From Amyelois transitella (Eukaryota; Arthropoda; Insecta; Lepidoptera; Pyralidae), in NCBI RefSeq assembly GCF_032362555.1, contig NC_083524.1, forward strand, positions 7,178,001 through 7,242,000: a stretch of DNA of 64,000 nt, in the 5' to 3' direction. Shown here one piece after another: positions 55,401 through 64,000 of the stretch. The position numbers and the translations under genes were made by a program. The stretch's first letter is position 1. Every line of letters starts with the position of its first letter. The notes below the pieces were generated by a model, which saw only the letters and a program-made list of their open reading frames with translations, was not told where the DNA came from and did no database searches.

Positions 55401-56040
55401 TGGAAAAAAGACAGTAAAACACCAACAACTTATAAAAGAAGAAAAATATCCAATTGATACAATGAATGTATTAAGACAAATAGATGACACAGAACAATCT
55501 AGTAAAGATTTAAAAAGTCGCAGAGAAGAAAGATCATCAACTGATTTGAATTCTCTGCCAATTATTTTCTTTGATAATTTAGTAAGTGACGAAGTTTTAG
55601 TTACGAACGATGAATATAAGCTTGATGCAACGATATTTAATGAACCAGAATATAATTTAAACTATTTTGATGATAATATTAATATTGATGATATGATAAT
55701 AGAAAAGGATAATGCGAAAGAAAATAACACTGAAAATGAGAATGGTAGCAATGAAAGTGTCATACCAATTATAGATACTCACAAAATAAAACGCAAAATA
55801 CCTGGACTGACTATTATCAAAGACGAAAGACTGGAAAATAAAGATACGAAAAATAAAGTGGTTTATAAGTCACTGAAACCCCTATCATTAAATAATTATA
55901 TTAATGCACCAAAACGAAATAATAAACCAAAGTCTGAAAAACTTAGATCAGGAACTTCGATTATGAAACAGAATGTTTTTAATTATTATAAAGATAAGGA
56001 AGAAATTTACAAAGCTCTAAAGGATACTGACTCAAATTAA
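52453..56040 (+). CDS. family 3 transposase-like protein, three exons, apparently intact
   Basis: Exons 52453-54873, 54968-55108 and 55192-56040 join in phase 0 for about 1136 residues. The N-terminus is very basic (NAERQKAYREKLKKEKPAKYE) with a long Lys/Glu coiled coil (to about residue 140). Then a Cys-rich block (CACIKHCN, CMYSECSECKDK), the candidate catalytic domain with CDFSENFSCKQSEE, FSDSPATQYRQKHNFYL and FFEASHGKGPADGVGGALKR (D, D and E or H), and CFDCKKNNICCDC. The tail is acidic with motifs duplicated between exons 1 and 2. Broken copies lie at 9845-14218. I recognise the family from many animal genomes but know no firm superfamily name; a DDE-type transposase is an inference. Confidence 0.7.
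54730..55191 (+). repeat. tandem duplication of exon end plus intron in the family 3 gene
   Basis: 54733-54967 and 54968-55191 are diverged copies. Each encodes VEFE...DKxTxFxKNFxxxxKxDLVSDIEE followed by RFKDxETQ, a GTAAAATACTA donor and an intron ending AACTTTAATGAACA then TTTTTTCAG. The duplication therefore created exon 2. Confidence 0.88.
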
Positions 56041-56294
56041 AGTTACGAATTTAAATGTTTAAATTACAAACACTGTTTCGATTCCAAAATTTTTTTTTAA
56101 ACCTATTGTACTACTAAAAATTTAAAAAGCTTGGTAATTTGATTACAATACGTTAATGAATACTCTCTTGTTTTATTTTTAACTCCATAAAATAAATGGT
56201 CCCTATAACATAATAATACGAGTATCTAAGTAATATATGTATAAAATTTTATATATACATACATAAACATATTACATACACATATATAGATATA
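56041..56294 (+). other. 3' UTR of the family 3 gene
   Basis: AT-rich with AATAAA near 56190 and TATA/CATA simple repeats from 56230. No gene. Confidence 0.5.
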
Positions 56295-56460
56295 CTAGCG
56301 GCCCTCTCCGGCTTCGCAGGGTACTTATAAACCTTCCCGGTGAAACCCTGTATCTATTACAAAAAACCGCATCAAAATGCGTTGCGTGGTTTTAAAGATA
56401 TAAGCATACATAGGGACAGACAGACAGAGCGGGAAGGGACTTTATTTTATACTATTATAC
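56295..56460 (-). mobile_element. Helitron-like fragment, inverse orientation
   Basis: Reverse-complemented the left edge ends GCGAAGCCGGAGAGGGCCGCTAG. Its body (ACCGCATCAAAATGCGTTGC, then ACAGACAGACAGAGCGGGAA) is a very common lepidopteran interspersed repeat. The class is uncertain. Confidence 0.45.
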
Positions 56461-56847
56461 ATATATTACTTATATGTACACACACACTTATAAAATATGT
56501 ATGTATATGTATACAATAAATAAACGGGTACATAAATAACTTTGAAAAATATATACGTAAACATATAATATATATAAATAAATGAATTAAATTGTATTTT
56601 GTTTGCCATTGTGTAATAAGCCTTACGTTTACTATTTAGTTGCATCTTAGGACTATTTCGTAACAATATTTCGTAACTACTTTTTCGTTACGTACATTTA
56701 TTTTGAGAAATACTCAATTATTTGCATTATTTTGTGTTTTCATTACAATAACTTAGTTTTTTATCTAATTCTGAAGCTATGTAATATAGAAATAGGTATT
56801 TTGTTTTGTAATTATACTAGGTTAAGTCGCCGAATTAAAAACAGTTT

Positions 56848-56992
56848 GACTTACGCAGTGTTTTGATTATGAGTTACGCAGTGTTTCTATGAGTTACGCA
56901 GTGTTTCTATGAGTTACGCAGTGTTTCTATGAGTTACGCAGTGTTTCTATGAGTTACGCAGTGTTTTGATATAAGTTACGTAGTGTTATTAT
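56848..56992 (+). repeat. seven tandem units, about 20 bp, at the family 3 element right end
   Basis: Units around GAGTTACGCAGTGTTTCTAT; units 2-5 are identical, the outer ones diverged. The core CACTGCGTAA (reverse strand) also occurs at the left end in inverse orientation (50692-50702). Candidate transposase-binding iterons. Confidence 0.85.
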
Positions 56993-57023
56993 AACTTTAA
57001 TTTCTTTTCAGGACTACAAAATT

Positions 57024-57710
57024 ATGGATTCTACGAGTGATAGTGAGAGCGAGGATATTTTGGAGTTATGTAAAGAGTTGAATATAAAAGTCCCTTTAAA
57101 AAAACAGAAGCTTTGAAATGTATCTATTGCAGAGTTAGAAAACATAGATATAAATAACTTGCCTATCGAAATACTACCTGAATTTCTGCCCATAAGTAAT
57201 GAAACAGCTTCGGAACAATCACAAGATCCAGTGACATTAGCAGCTGAGATAGAAGAAACTGCATAAAGTTTTGTTGGAGAACTATCGCAAGCACCAGTTA
57301 CTGTTCCACGTTCATGTGAAGAATTGCCACAATATGTAGTGCTAGAAGATCCAGCTTCACATTTAGATGCATCAGTATTTCATGAGATAGCTCCATGTTC
57401 ATTTCAAGAGCAGCCTACTGTGTCAACAACTACTGCAAACCCTTCTTTACGTTTAGATATGCGGTCATCGGATGATGAATATGGACATTTAAATTCTAAT
57501 AGAAAAAGAAGCATAAATGGATTTGCAGACTCTAAGAAATGGGACAAATCTAAAACAAAAATGAAACGTATGAAAGGAGAAGAGTATGTGGGATATCGCA
57601 GAGACAAGAAGGTTCATTCATCATTCCTCGTCCAGCACGTGAGATGGGTCCTGCACCTCTACATTTTGTACAAAGGATGCTGACTGTTCCTGACTTATTG
57701 TAAAAAAATA
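57024..57710 (+). pseudogene. element C transposase-like protein, N-terminal part
   Basis: Begins after a TTTTCAG acceptor (57011). ATG 57024 opens an acidic N-terminus; in-frame stops at 57114 and about 57264 break it, after which the frame is open from 57267 to about 57610. SRK-type basic segment KKWDKSKTKMKRMKGEEYVGYRRDK is the N-terminal hallmark of the third GQNK-type family; a frameshift near 57615 is followed by IPRPAREMGPAPLHF. It is the first of three pieces (57024, 58495, 63393) of one element. Confidence 0.7.
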
Positions 57711-58125
57711 GTAATAGTTGTTAATAAGGTAAACAATAAAAATAAGTGATAAGAAAAATATGTTAACATTATAATGTATATTATAATAAGATAACATAAA
57801 AAACTGCAGAATAAGTAATAAAAGTAGTATGTAAGTCACAGTTCAAAATTTGGATAATAAAATAAGCCTGTGTTGTGTTCTATGAATCCTACCCTAGAAA
57901 TAATATTAAATAAGACAACAACAATTAGAATAGACGGGAATCCCAACCGGAAATGTATAACAGATGATGAGTGAATGTGTAGTATGCGGAATGGAAGTAC
58001 GAGAGGAATACTTGCGAGAACTGGTATGAAAGAGTACAATAGAGAAATAAAGACTCCCATAACGTGGGAGGTACTAGAAAAAAAAAATAGCATTAGCATG
58101 ATTTGCTACTGGCTCATACCAGACC
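57711..58125. other. insert between element C pieces, unassigned
   Basis: AT-rich sequence without a gene; a short CTCATACCAGACCATGACTGGC stretch precedes the Harbinger piece. Confidence 0.4.
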
Positions 58126-58220
58126 ATGACTGGCCAATGTAGGGTCCATGGTGTTTCGCAGCCAACCATGTCACGGGCTATTAAGGAGATGGTAGAGGCT
58201 TTAAATATGTCTGAGATTAT
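58126..58220 (+). pseudogene. Harbinger transposase helix-turn-helix fragment
   Basis: CRVHGVSQPTMSRAIKEMVEAL matches the pre-catalytic helix-turn-helix of PIF/Harbinger transposases (compare SISQPTVSRIVKRV at 48755). Nothing else of the gene remains. Confidence 0.6.
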
Positions 58221-58284
58221 AAATACATATGTTGTATTTACTTTGACTCAAGGTGGCCGGGAGCAACAACAAGACAACAATTCA

Positions 58285-58445
58285 GTCTTTTCAAGACTGT
58301 TGGCTCTGTCTACCCCGCCAGGGATATAGAGGGGACCATATGTATGTAAATTTTTTTATTAAGCTACATTCATACATACATATGGTCACGTATATATCCC
58401 TTGCGGGGTTATTATTATTAATTAATATTATTAGTTAATAATATT
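58285..58445. repeat. fold-back repeat of a lepidopteran MITE/SINE type
   Basis: CAGTCTTTTCAAGACTGTTGGCTCTGTCTACCCCG-type sequence (common in moth genomes). 58313-58349 and 58368-58409 are imperfect reverse complements (CCCCGCCAGGGATATA / TATATCCCTTGCGGGG, ACCATATGTATG / CATACATATGGT). Confidence 0.65.
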
Positions 58446-58494
58446 AACCCCGGGTTAATATTATTTTGCTTGCTACTGAAAGAAGGGGTGGTAA

Positions 58495-58971
58495 CCGTAA
58501 AACACAAAAGTATGCTCCACTCCGGAATTACGTACACCGCTTTTTGAAATCTTTGAAATGTGTTGAAGCACACTATTGTCGACGTTCAACTGAACGGAAA
58601 TATCTTCCCAGCGAACTTAATATAAAAAAGTTATACAAAATGTATAATAATATAATACTGAAAACCCTGATAGTACTGTAAAGTCTTCTTATTTCCGGAC
58701 AGTTTTCAACACCGTTTTTTATCTAGGTTTCGGAAACCCTAGAACTGACGCTTGTTCGAAATGCATTGAGTTATCTGAAAAACTCAAGATAGAAAATGAT
58801 GCTGAGAAAAAAGTAACATTAATTACCGAAATAAGGATACATAAACTAAAGGCGAAAGCTTTATTCAATTAATTGAAGAGAAGAAAGAATGAATGGCGAT
58901 ATTTTTTTACGATTGTCAAAAGAATTTGGTACTTCCCAAAATTCCAGATCAAAGATGCTATTATAGTAGAC

Positions 58972-58974
<3 letters not shown>
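58495..58974 (+). pseudogene. element C transposase-like protein, middle part
   Basis: Resumes with VHRFLKSLKCVEAHYCRRSTERKYLPSELN-type sequence (58530-58620), then the Cys pair region NPRTDACSKCIELSEKL (58735-58780), a Lys-rich helix and FFYDCQKNLVLPKIPDQRCYYSRQL (58903-58974) with the probable first catalytic Asp. Frame shifts near 58640 and 58870. Cut at 58974 by the poly(T) of the retrotransposon. Confidence 0.72.
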
Positions 58975-59027
<53 letters not shown>

Positions 59028-59131
59028 TTTGTCCTGCAAAACTGCTTACGCGGTTTGACTGCAGGTAATAGTCTCATTTATACTTATATGTAGGTACTTA
59101 AATCATAAACTATCTTATAAGATCAAAAGAA

Positions 59132-62100
59132 TTACAGTGATTCGAGTAAATATTTTTTTAACATATTCTTGAATCGGCATAAGCGTGGTTCCAGTCTGAT
59201 ATTTTCAGGTAAACTATTAAGAAGATACGGTAAACGTTTTTTTAAAGTTCTATCTCCAAAGTAATTGTTTACTCTGGGGACCTTATATTTGCCTGTGGTT
59301 ACTGACCTAGTGCCACGCCCATGTCTAATCAACGCTAAGCTGAGATCCCGTTTGCCATGGTTATTAACTGCCAAAAGGTATTTATGTTTTAAGCTTACTG
59401 GTAAGATTTTGCATATTTTAAATAATTTAGTATAATCTCCTTTACAATGAATTTTTGTTTTTCTGTTGACTAATAGTTTTAAGAATCTGATTTGTAGTGC
59501 TTCTAATCTATCGATGTAAGTTTTGAAAGTTAGTCCATAGCAATCAAGAGCGTATCCCAATATAGAATCGACTAAGGCGAAGTATATACATTTCAATACT
59601 GATGTAGGTACTTTAAAACATAGGTGATAAAATTTTCCTAGTAGTATTCTTAATTTATTACATATATAATCTATATGGGATTTCCAGGAAAATTTAGTGT
59701 CTATTTTGACACCCAGGTAAGTTACAGAACTGACATTTTCAATAGGTGTACATTTGCAATCTAAATTATTATCATGGAAGCATTCGAAACTATGAGCAAA
59801 TAACGGAGGCGGAGATTCCACGGGGCGGAGATGAGGTGAGTGAATTATAAGCAATTTCGTTTTTTCTGTATTTAAAATGATGCCATTATCATGTGACCAT
59901 TTCACCACCGCGTCTACGTCCCGCTGGACTAAACGGCACGTCTCGGCAAGGTCTGTTCCTGCGCTCAGCGTGCACAGGTCGTCGGCGAACATGTACGCGG
60001 AGCAGTGCTGCAGCGCTCCGCAGAGGCCGTTAACGTGCATCAGGTAACAGACAGGACCACACCCCGACCCCTGCGGGACGCCGCAATCGACTAATTTTTC
60101 GTCACTTAGCGTGTCTCCGACCTTCACTCTATAAGAGCGTCCAGTAAGGTAGTCGCTGAACCATTGGTTCAGCGGCTGTCCCAATCCGCATTCCTCCATG
60201 CCCTTCAAGAGGGTATCCATATCGAGGGTTTCAAATGCCTTCTTAAAGTCATAAAAAACAGCTACAACAATTTTTTTGTTTTCTAAATGTGTATTAATAT
60301 CGTCCGTAAATTTAGATAATAGCGTATTTGTACTTTTCTGTTTCTGAAAACCGTGTTGACATTCATTAAGAATATTGTTTTTTTGTAAATAGGTACCAAT
60401 TTGATTAACTATACTTTTTTCTATTATTTTGTCGATAGCTGATAATATTGCTATTGGTCTGAAATTGGAATATACCTTTTTATTCCCTCTTTTATGGATT
60501 GGACGTATTATGGCTTCTTTTAATTTAGTAGGAAATTTTTTATTTTTCACAGACAAGTTTATTAATTTTGCTAAAACAGGGCTAATCTTATCAACAATTA
60601 GTTTCAAATCGGACATGCGTATAAGGTCGCTTCCTGGCGATTTATTTTTATCCATTTTATCTATAATTTTTTTAACATCATTACTGTCAACCGGTTGCCA
60701 CCTCATAAACACGCTCGATGGATTAATATAACTATTTCTATCTAACCATTTTTGATCACATGAATGCTTTATCTGTTTGATTTCATTGGAAAATGTGTTC
60801 GCAAATTCGTTACATATGACATCTATACTTCCGTTATTTTTCATATTATTAAGGATCAACTCGTCCAATGATTGCTTTTTGTTACCTAATAAAGCATTAA
60901 TTTTATCCCATATTTTTTTAATATTATTATTACAGTCTATTATAGTCTTTTTATCATACTCAACGTTACTTCTAAAAATTACTTTCTGACATTTATTTCT
61001 ATATCTAGTATAATTTAGACGCTTTATCATATTCTTTGTATCGCTGCACCATATCTTAAATAATCTATCTTTTTCTTTAACCATATATTTTATTTTATCA
61101 TTAATCCAAGGTTTTTCATTTCTTGTATCCCTATTTCCTGATGTATTTTTTAATTTATAACATTGGTTGTAAATATTACTAAACAATTTGGCGAGTTCTT
61201 CGTACAGTTTAAGTGGGCAATCATAACATAACAGATGTTCGAAATCGGTTTCTAATAGTTTTTCTCTTACTAATCGATTATCAAGTACGCGTTGTTGGTC
61301 CGCACGTATAGGATGCGGTGCCGCGGCCGCCTGCGCAGTGACGTGCGCGCGCGGCCGCGACCCCACTCCTCTAGCAGTCGCGGCGCAGGCGCTAACTGTG
61401 GTACTTACACTGTTAGCTCGCTGAGTTTGTTTCCATTGTATCGCGGCCGCAACTAAATAGTGGTCTGAAATTTTATGTTTTATTACTGCTGAATCAATAA
61501 GTGCTGTTGGTGACTTAATAAAAATGTGGTCCAAACATGATTCTACTAATTTACCATTTAAAATTTCCCTTCTCGTTACATCATTAATGCATTTTAAGTA
61601 TCCATTTTCAGCCAATATATCTTCATAAAACTTCACATAAGTATCATTATTTTTTAACAAGTTTATGTTTAAATCTCCACATATAATTACTTTTGCATTA
61701 GTAGGTAAAGACTGTAAAAGTTTATAAAAGTAGGTAAGAAATTCTTTTATTTTATTTTGATTATTATACCTTGGTGGTCTATAAATAGAAATAACGTGGA
61801 TTTGCTCACCTTGCCAATCGCACACAATGGAAACAAACTCCGCCGCCCGCTCGTGATCCGCGAATATAGGCGTCTCGCTCGCGCGCGCGGACAGCCTCGT
61901 GCGCGAATATACCAACACCCCGCCACCTCTTCTCTCATTACGCGTATGTACATTAAGATCGAATCCAGGAATGTTATAAAATGACAATAATGAAAAGTTA
62001 ATGTTTGGCTCAGTTAGTACTAGAATATCTATATGATTTAAAGAATTATTTATAGCAACTAAAAGCTCTGAAAAATGTTTCTTAATAGAACATATATTTA

Positions 62101-62206
62101 TGTGTATTATACATAAGTCCTTCCTATAGATTGTTTGACGTATCCAGTTGTCTACGTTATCAGCACACACATAATTAATCGATTCATCGTTAGATATTAA
62201 GTCCAA
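59132..62206 (-). CDS. retrotransposon ORF2: endonuclease and reverse transcriptase
   Basis: 1024 codons, intact. The apurinic-like endonuclease spans residues about 30-255 (HINICSIKKHF, LTEPNIN, SIYRPP, CGDLNIN, DHIFIKS, ISDHYLV). The reverse transcriptase spans about 480-760: FRPIAILSAIDKIIEK, FYDFKKAFETLD (Asp), GVPQGSGCGPVCYL, YMFADDLC (active-site ADD). The C-terminus KKRLPYLLNSLPENIR resembles the fragment at 3-272. It nicks target DNA and primes reverse transcription there. CR1/Jockey group; the exact clade is undecided. Confidence 0.93.
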   Translation of the reverse strand: MDLISNDESINYVCADNVDNWIRQTIYRKDLCIIHINICSIKKHFSELLVAINNSLNHIDILVLTEPNINFSLLSFYNIPGFDLNVHTRNERRGGGVLVYSRTRLSARASETPIFADHERAAEFVSIVCDWQGEQIHVISIYRPPRYNNQNKIKEFLTYFYKLLQSLPTNAKVIICGDLNINLLKNNDTYVKFYEDILAENGYLKCINDVTRREILNGKLVESCLDHIFIKSPTALIDSAVIKHKISDHYLVAAAIQWKQTQRANSVSTTVSACAATARGVGSRPRAHVTAQAAAAPHPIRADQQRVLDNRLVREKLLETDFEHLLCYDCPLKLYEELAKLFSNIYNQCYKLKNTSGNRDTRNEKPWINDKIKYMVKEKDRLFKIWCSDTKNMIKRLNYTRYRNKCQKVIFRSNVEYDKKTIIDCNNNIKKIWDKINALLGNKKQSLDELILNNMKNNGSIDVICNEFANTFSNEIKQIKHSCDQKWLDRNSYINPSSVFMRWQPVDSNDVKKIIDKMDKNKSPGSDLIRMSDLKLIVDKISPVLAKLINLSVKNKKFPTKLKEAIIRPIHKRGNKKVYSNFRPIAILSAIDKIIEKSIVNQIGTYLQKNNILNECQHGFQKQKSTNTLLSKFTDDINTHLENKKIVVAVFYDFKKAFETLDMDTLLKGMEECGLGQPLNQWFSDYLTGRSYRVKVGDTLSDEKLVDCGVPQGSGCGPVCYLMHVNGLCGALQHCSAYMFADDLCTLSAGTDLAETCRLVQRDVDAVVKWSHDNGIILNTEKTKLLIIHSPHLRPVESPPPLFAHSFECFHDNNLDCKCTPIENVSSVTYLGVKIDTKFSWKSHIDYICNKLRILLGKFYHLCFKVPTSVLKCIYFALVDSILGYALDCYGLTFKTYIDRLEALQIRFLKLLVNRKTKIHCKGDYTKLFKICKILPVSLKHKYLLAVNNHGKRDLSLALIRHGRGTRSVTTGKYKVPRVNNYFGDRTLKKRLPYLLNSLPENIRLEPRLCRFKNMLKKYLLESL

Positions 62207-62278
62207 TTGTAGTGTGTCTGCGAATTATATTGATAACTTTTAAACATAATAATTTTATAAGTTAAGAATAAGGAGAAA

Positions 62279-63208
62279 TTATATCTTGCTAAGCAAATCG
62301 GATATATCACTTTCATCACGAATACATATGGACTTTTCACCATCTAATTTTTTAACAAGAATCTTTCCGTTTGACACCCATATGTATTTATACGCGCCCC
62401 GAAGATCCTTCTTTGTATTCCATAGCAGAGCTCGGGTGAATTTAGTGAGGGCTTCATTTATATATATTTTATTTGTTGCTGATCCCGTTGTGATGTCATT
62501 ACTAGTTACACCCATCATATTCCGGCGTTGTGCTAGCCATTTATCGCGAGATTCCACTCCAGTTGATTTGAACGCCACGATTATCGGGGACGGCTTTGCG
62601 TCACTTTTTTGCACGCGGGTACTCGAAGCTCGCCTTACGCTCTCGATGTCCGATGTATTAACCTTCAAAGTTTGGGCAATATTCGATACTATCTCCTTCA
62701 GGTTTTCTCCAGGTACTTGTTCTATCCCTACTATTTCTAGGTTGTTCTTTAGAGAAGTTTGCTCGAAATCACGCATTTTCTGTTCTAGCGCAATATTGCA
62801 TTTTTCTAGGTAGACACACTTATTATTGATATTATCTACTTTTTTCTCCAGCTTATTGATTTTTTCTCTTGATTTTTCGTGCTCTGCGATCAAGGTATCA
62901 TATTTATCAGACAGCAAGCTGAGGCTCTGAGTGATTGCATCGAGATGTTTTTTAACTCCCGGTATTTCGCCAACTTTCTTCTGTATGTCCTTAAGAATAT
63001 TTCCGTAGTCTTGTACCCTCTCCTCCTGCTCGTCTTCCTCCGATCCCTCATCCTCACAGTTATTACAGTAATTTCTGGTTTTCCCCAACTTTAAGTCTGC
63101 TACCAAACCCTTCACGCAATTCCTATGAAAAGTGCCCTGGCATGGTCCTTGGCATATGAAATGCAATCCTTTTTTTGGCAACACCTTTTTACATTTTTGG
63201 CACTCCAT
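62279..63208 (-). CDS. retrotransposon ORF1: PHD-type finger, coiled coil and FP25-like domain
   Basis: 309 codons, intact. Residues 3-50 form a PHD-like zinc finger (CQKCKKVLP, CQGPCQGTFHRNC, CNNC). Residues about 75-150 form a coiled coil with heptad Leu/Ile. The C-terminal half (NLEIVGIEQVPGENL, FKSTGVESRDKWLAQRRN, IYINEALTKFTRALLWNTKK) resembles the nucleic-acid-binding domain shared with the baculovirus FP protein and CR1-group ORF1 proteins. It should coat the retrotransposon RNA. Confidence 0.85.
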   Translation of the reverse strand: MECQKCKKVLPKKGLHFICQGPCQGTFHRNCVKGLVADLKLGKTRNYCNNCEDEGSEEDEQEERVQDYGNILKDIQKKVGEIPGVKKHLDAITQSLSLLSDKYDTLIAEHEKSREKINKLEKKVDNINNKCVYLEKCNIALEQKMRDFEQTSLKNNLEIVGIEQVPGENLKEIVSNIAQTLKVNTSDIESVRRASSTRVQKSDAKPSPIIVAFKSTGVESRDKWLAQRRNMMGVTSNDITTGSATNKIYINEALTKFTRALLWNTKKDLRGAYKYIWVSNGKILVKKLDGEKSICIRDESDISDLLSKI

Positions 63209-63392
63209 TTTAAATATTACGTAGTCACTTAAATATTATTTGACTTTAATCACTTTTGTTTACGTCGCACGCGCGCACTACTTGTAGATCGTATTTGACC
63301 TTGACGCGTGTGCGCGGGTCGACACTCCGTGCGAGACTGTATTTGTGTAACTATATTTGTACAATTTTATGATAATTCGTGAAGGATAAATA

Positions 63393-63760
63393 AAGATAAT
63401 TCTCATTCATACATCTGGACAGAAAATGAGCATTTTAAAGTAGGTAATGAAATAGCTTCTGCTGTGTACCACAATCTTAATCAAAGTGTCCTGAAAAACA
63501 TAACTCACATCCGCCTGGTGGCAGACGGATGTGGAGGTCAAAACAAGGATAGTGCAATGCTAGCTATGTGCTCTCGTTGGCCCTTAGACAACAGGTCCAT
63601 CACAAAAATTGAATTGGTGTTCCCAGAGACGAAGGAGTGCCCTCCTTCATGCCCGCAGACAAAGTTTTCGGTAACATCGAAAAAGAAATCCGTAAGAGAG
63701 AAGTAATTACTTCGTCTTCAGAGTATGCAGAAATGATTGGCCAACATACTACTATCACAA
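63393..63760 (+). pseudogene. element C transposase-like protein, C-terminal catalytic part
   Basis: Resumes as SYIWTENEHFKVGNEIASAVYHNLN, then IRLVADGCGGQNKDSAML (second catalytic Asp and GQNK motif). A frameshift near 63650 is followed by PSFMPADKVFGNIEKEIRKRE (probable third Asp). The end merges near 63800 into a Harbinger fragment. Confidence 0.78.
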
Positions 63761-63839
63761 AACTTACAAAAATACCTATTAACAACTGGAAAGAAAGCGT
63801 TCAAGCAGTTGTAGATGCCTGTTATCTGCTCGTCAACTT

Positions 63840-64000
63840 CACTACAATCCCAACTCAGCCTTCTCATAATGCTTGTTGTGTCTTACACAATATAGCCAAC
63901 AAGGCACGCTTGAATGTTCATCCATTAAACAATGACCAAATAGCAGCTGAACTTGCTGCTAATGTTGAGGTGCGCAGGCTTGAAGCAAGGACTGACAGCA
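63840..64000 (+). pseudogene. Harbinger transposase C-terminal fragment, cut by the window end
   Basis: Reads PSHNACCVLHNIANKARLNVH then an acidic/Arg-rich tail. CxVLHNIA is the segment following the catalytic Glu in Harbinger proteins (AVLYNICRAHG at the same place in the gene at 48014). The upstream part is absent. Confidence 0.7.

Larger units (their letters stand above)
50692..56992 (+). mobile_element. family 3 DNA transposon, provisional limits
   Basis: A 29-bp perfect inverted repeat (50917-50945 and 56692-56720, starting TAATTGAGTATTTCTC on the left) encloses the family 3 gene. Outside it, GTAAGTCA words on the left (50702, 50831, 50859) face TGACTTACGC and seven GAGTTACGCAGTG units on the right (56848-56992), so the ends carry iterated inverse subterminal motifs. 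Exact termini and target duplication were not found. Contains a SINE and two Helitron-like fragments. Confidence 0.55.
58975..63392 (-). mobile_element. full-length non-LTR retrotransposon with poly(A) tail
   Basis: On the minus strand: 5' UTR (about 63390-63209), ORF1 (63208-62279), a 72-bp spacer, ORF2 (62206-59132), a short 3' UTR and a run of 50 A (T at 58975-59024). Both frames are open. A pure 50-nt tail points to recent insertion. It splits element C, with loss of some target sequence; no target duplication was found. Confidence 0.88.

Noticed and set aside
56848-56992. CRISPR array
   Set aside because: The units are contiguous tandem repeats without spacers, in a eukaryotic transposon end.
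58873-59093. Short plus-strand ORFs with long Phe runs
   Set aside because: They read through the poly(T) of the retrotransposon tail and are not genes.
60429-62813. Plus-strand ORFs across the retrotransposon
   Set aside because: Antisense shadows of ORF2 and ORF1, which carry complete domain sets on the minus strand.

Overview
The window reads as eukaryotic nuclear DNA from an insect, most likely a moth or butterfly (Lepidoptera). It is AT-rich, with spliceosomal GT..AG introns, a tRNA-derived SINE whose body looks lepidopteran (51836-52078), Helitron-like 3' ends of lepidopteran type (22100, 52241, 56295) and insect-type transposons of many superfamilies. I find no single-copy host gene, rRNA, tRNA gene, CRISPR array or bacterial operon. 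The whole 64 kb is a graveyard of nested mobile elements plus two viral-looking insertions.

Layout. 1-3.4 kb: tail of a non-LTR retrotransposon, broken Ty3/gypsy pieces, a dead transposase fragment and two LTR-like blocks. 3394-8256: a nearly whole DNA transposon (element A; DUF7869-like protein, GQNK motif, 4-bp target duplication) sitting in the leader of a gypsy element whose gag resumes at 8343. 9-15.3 kb: piggyBac pieces, including a spliced and almost complete piggyBac gene (10417-12416), between broken copies of a second unclassified transposase family (family 3). 15.7-28.8 kb: pogo/Tigger and hAT remnants surrounding a decayed copy of a rhabdovirus-like L polymerase gene (18196-28149). 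That copy is split by a mariner, which is itself split by a MULE; both of these transposase frames are intact. 28.9-37.2 kb: a Tigger holding a second Tigger, all inside the intron of a small helix-turn-helix gene fragment. 37.6-41.3 kb: a SWIM/YqaJ-nuclease fragment, a piggyBac remnant and duplicated LTR-like blocks. 41.9-50.1 kb: a second GQNK-type element (element B) interrupted by an intact 311-codon ORF resembling a mononegavirus phosphoprotein, and further on by a complete two-gene PIF/Harbinger element. 50.7-57.0 kb: an apparently complete family 3 element with a three-exon gene, inverted repeats and iterated subterminal repeats. 57.0-64.0 kb: a third GQNK-type element (C) split by a young, full-length non-LTR retrotransposon with a 50-nt poly(A) tail, then a Harbinger fragment.

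How the genes work together. Most coding capacity is transposase: piggyBac, mariner, MULE, Harbinger, pogo and hAT proteins, and two groups (GQNK/DUF7869-like and family 3) that I cannot place with certainty. Element ends could be matched for element A, mariner, MULE, Harbinger and the outer Tigger, which gives a relative order of insertion. The mariner, the MULE, the Harbinger pair, the family 3 gene, the retrotransposon ORF1/ORF2 and the P-like ORF are uninterrupted as read. All other coding pieces carry stops, frameshifts or truncations. Family names come from motif recognition by eye; no database search was run.
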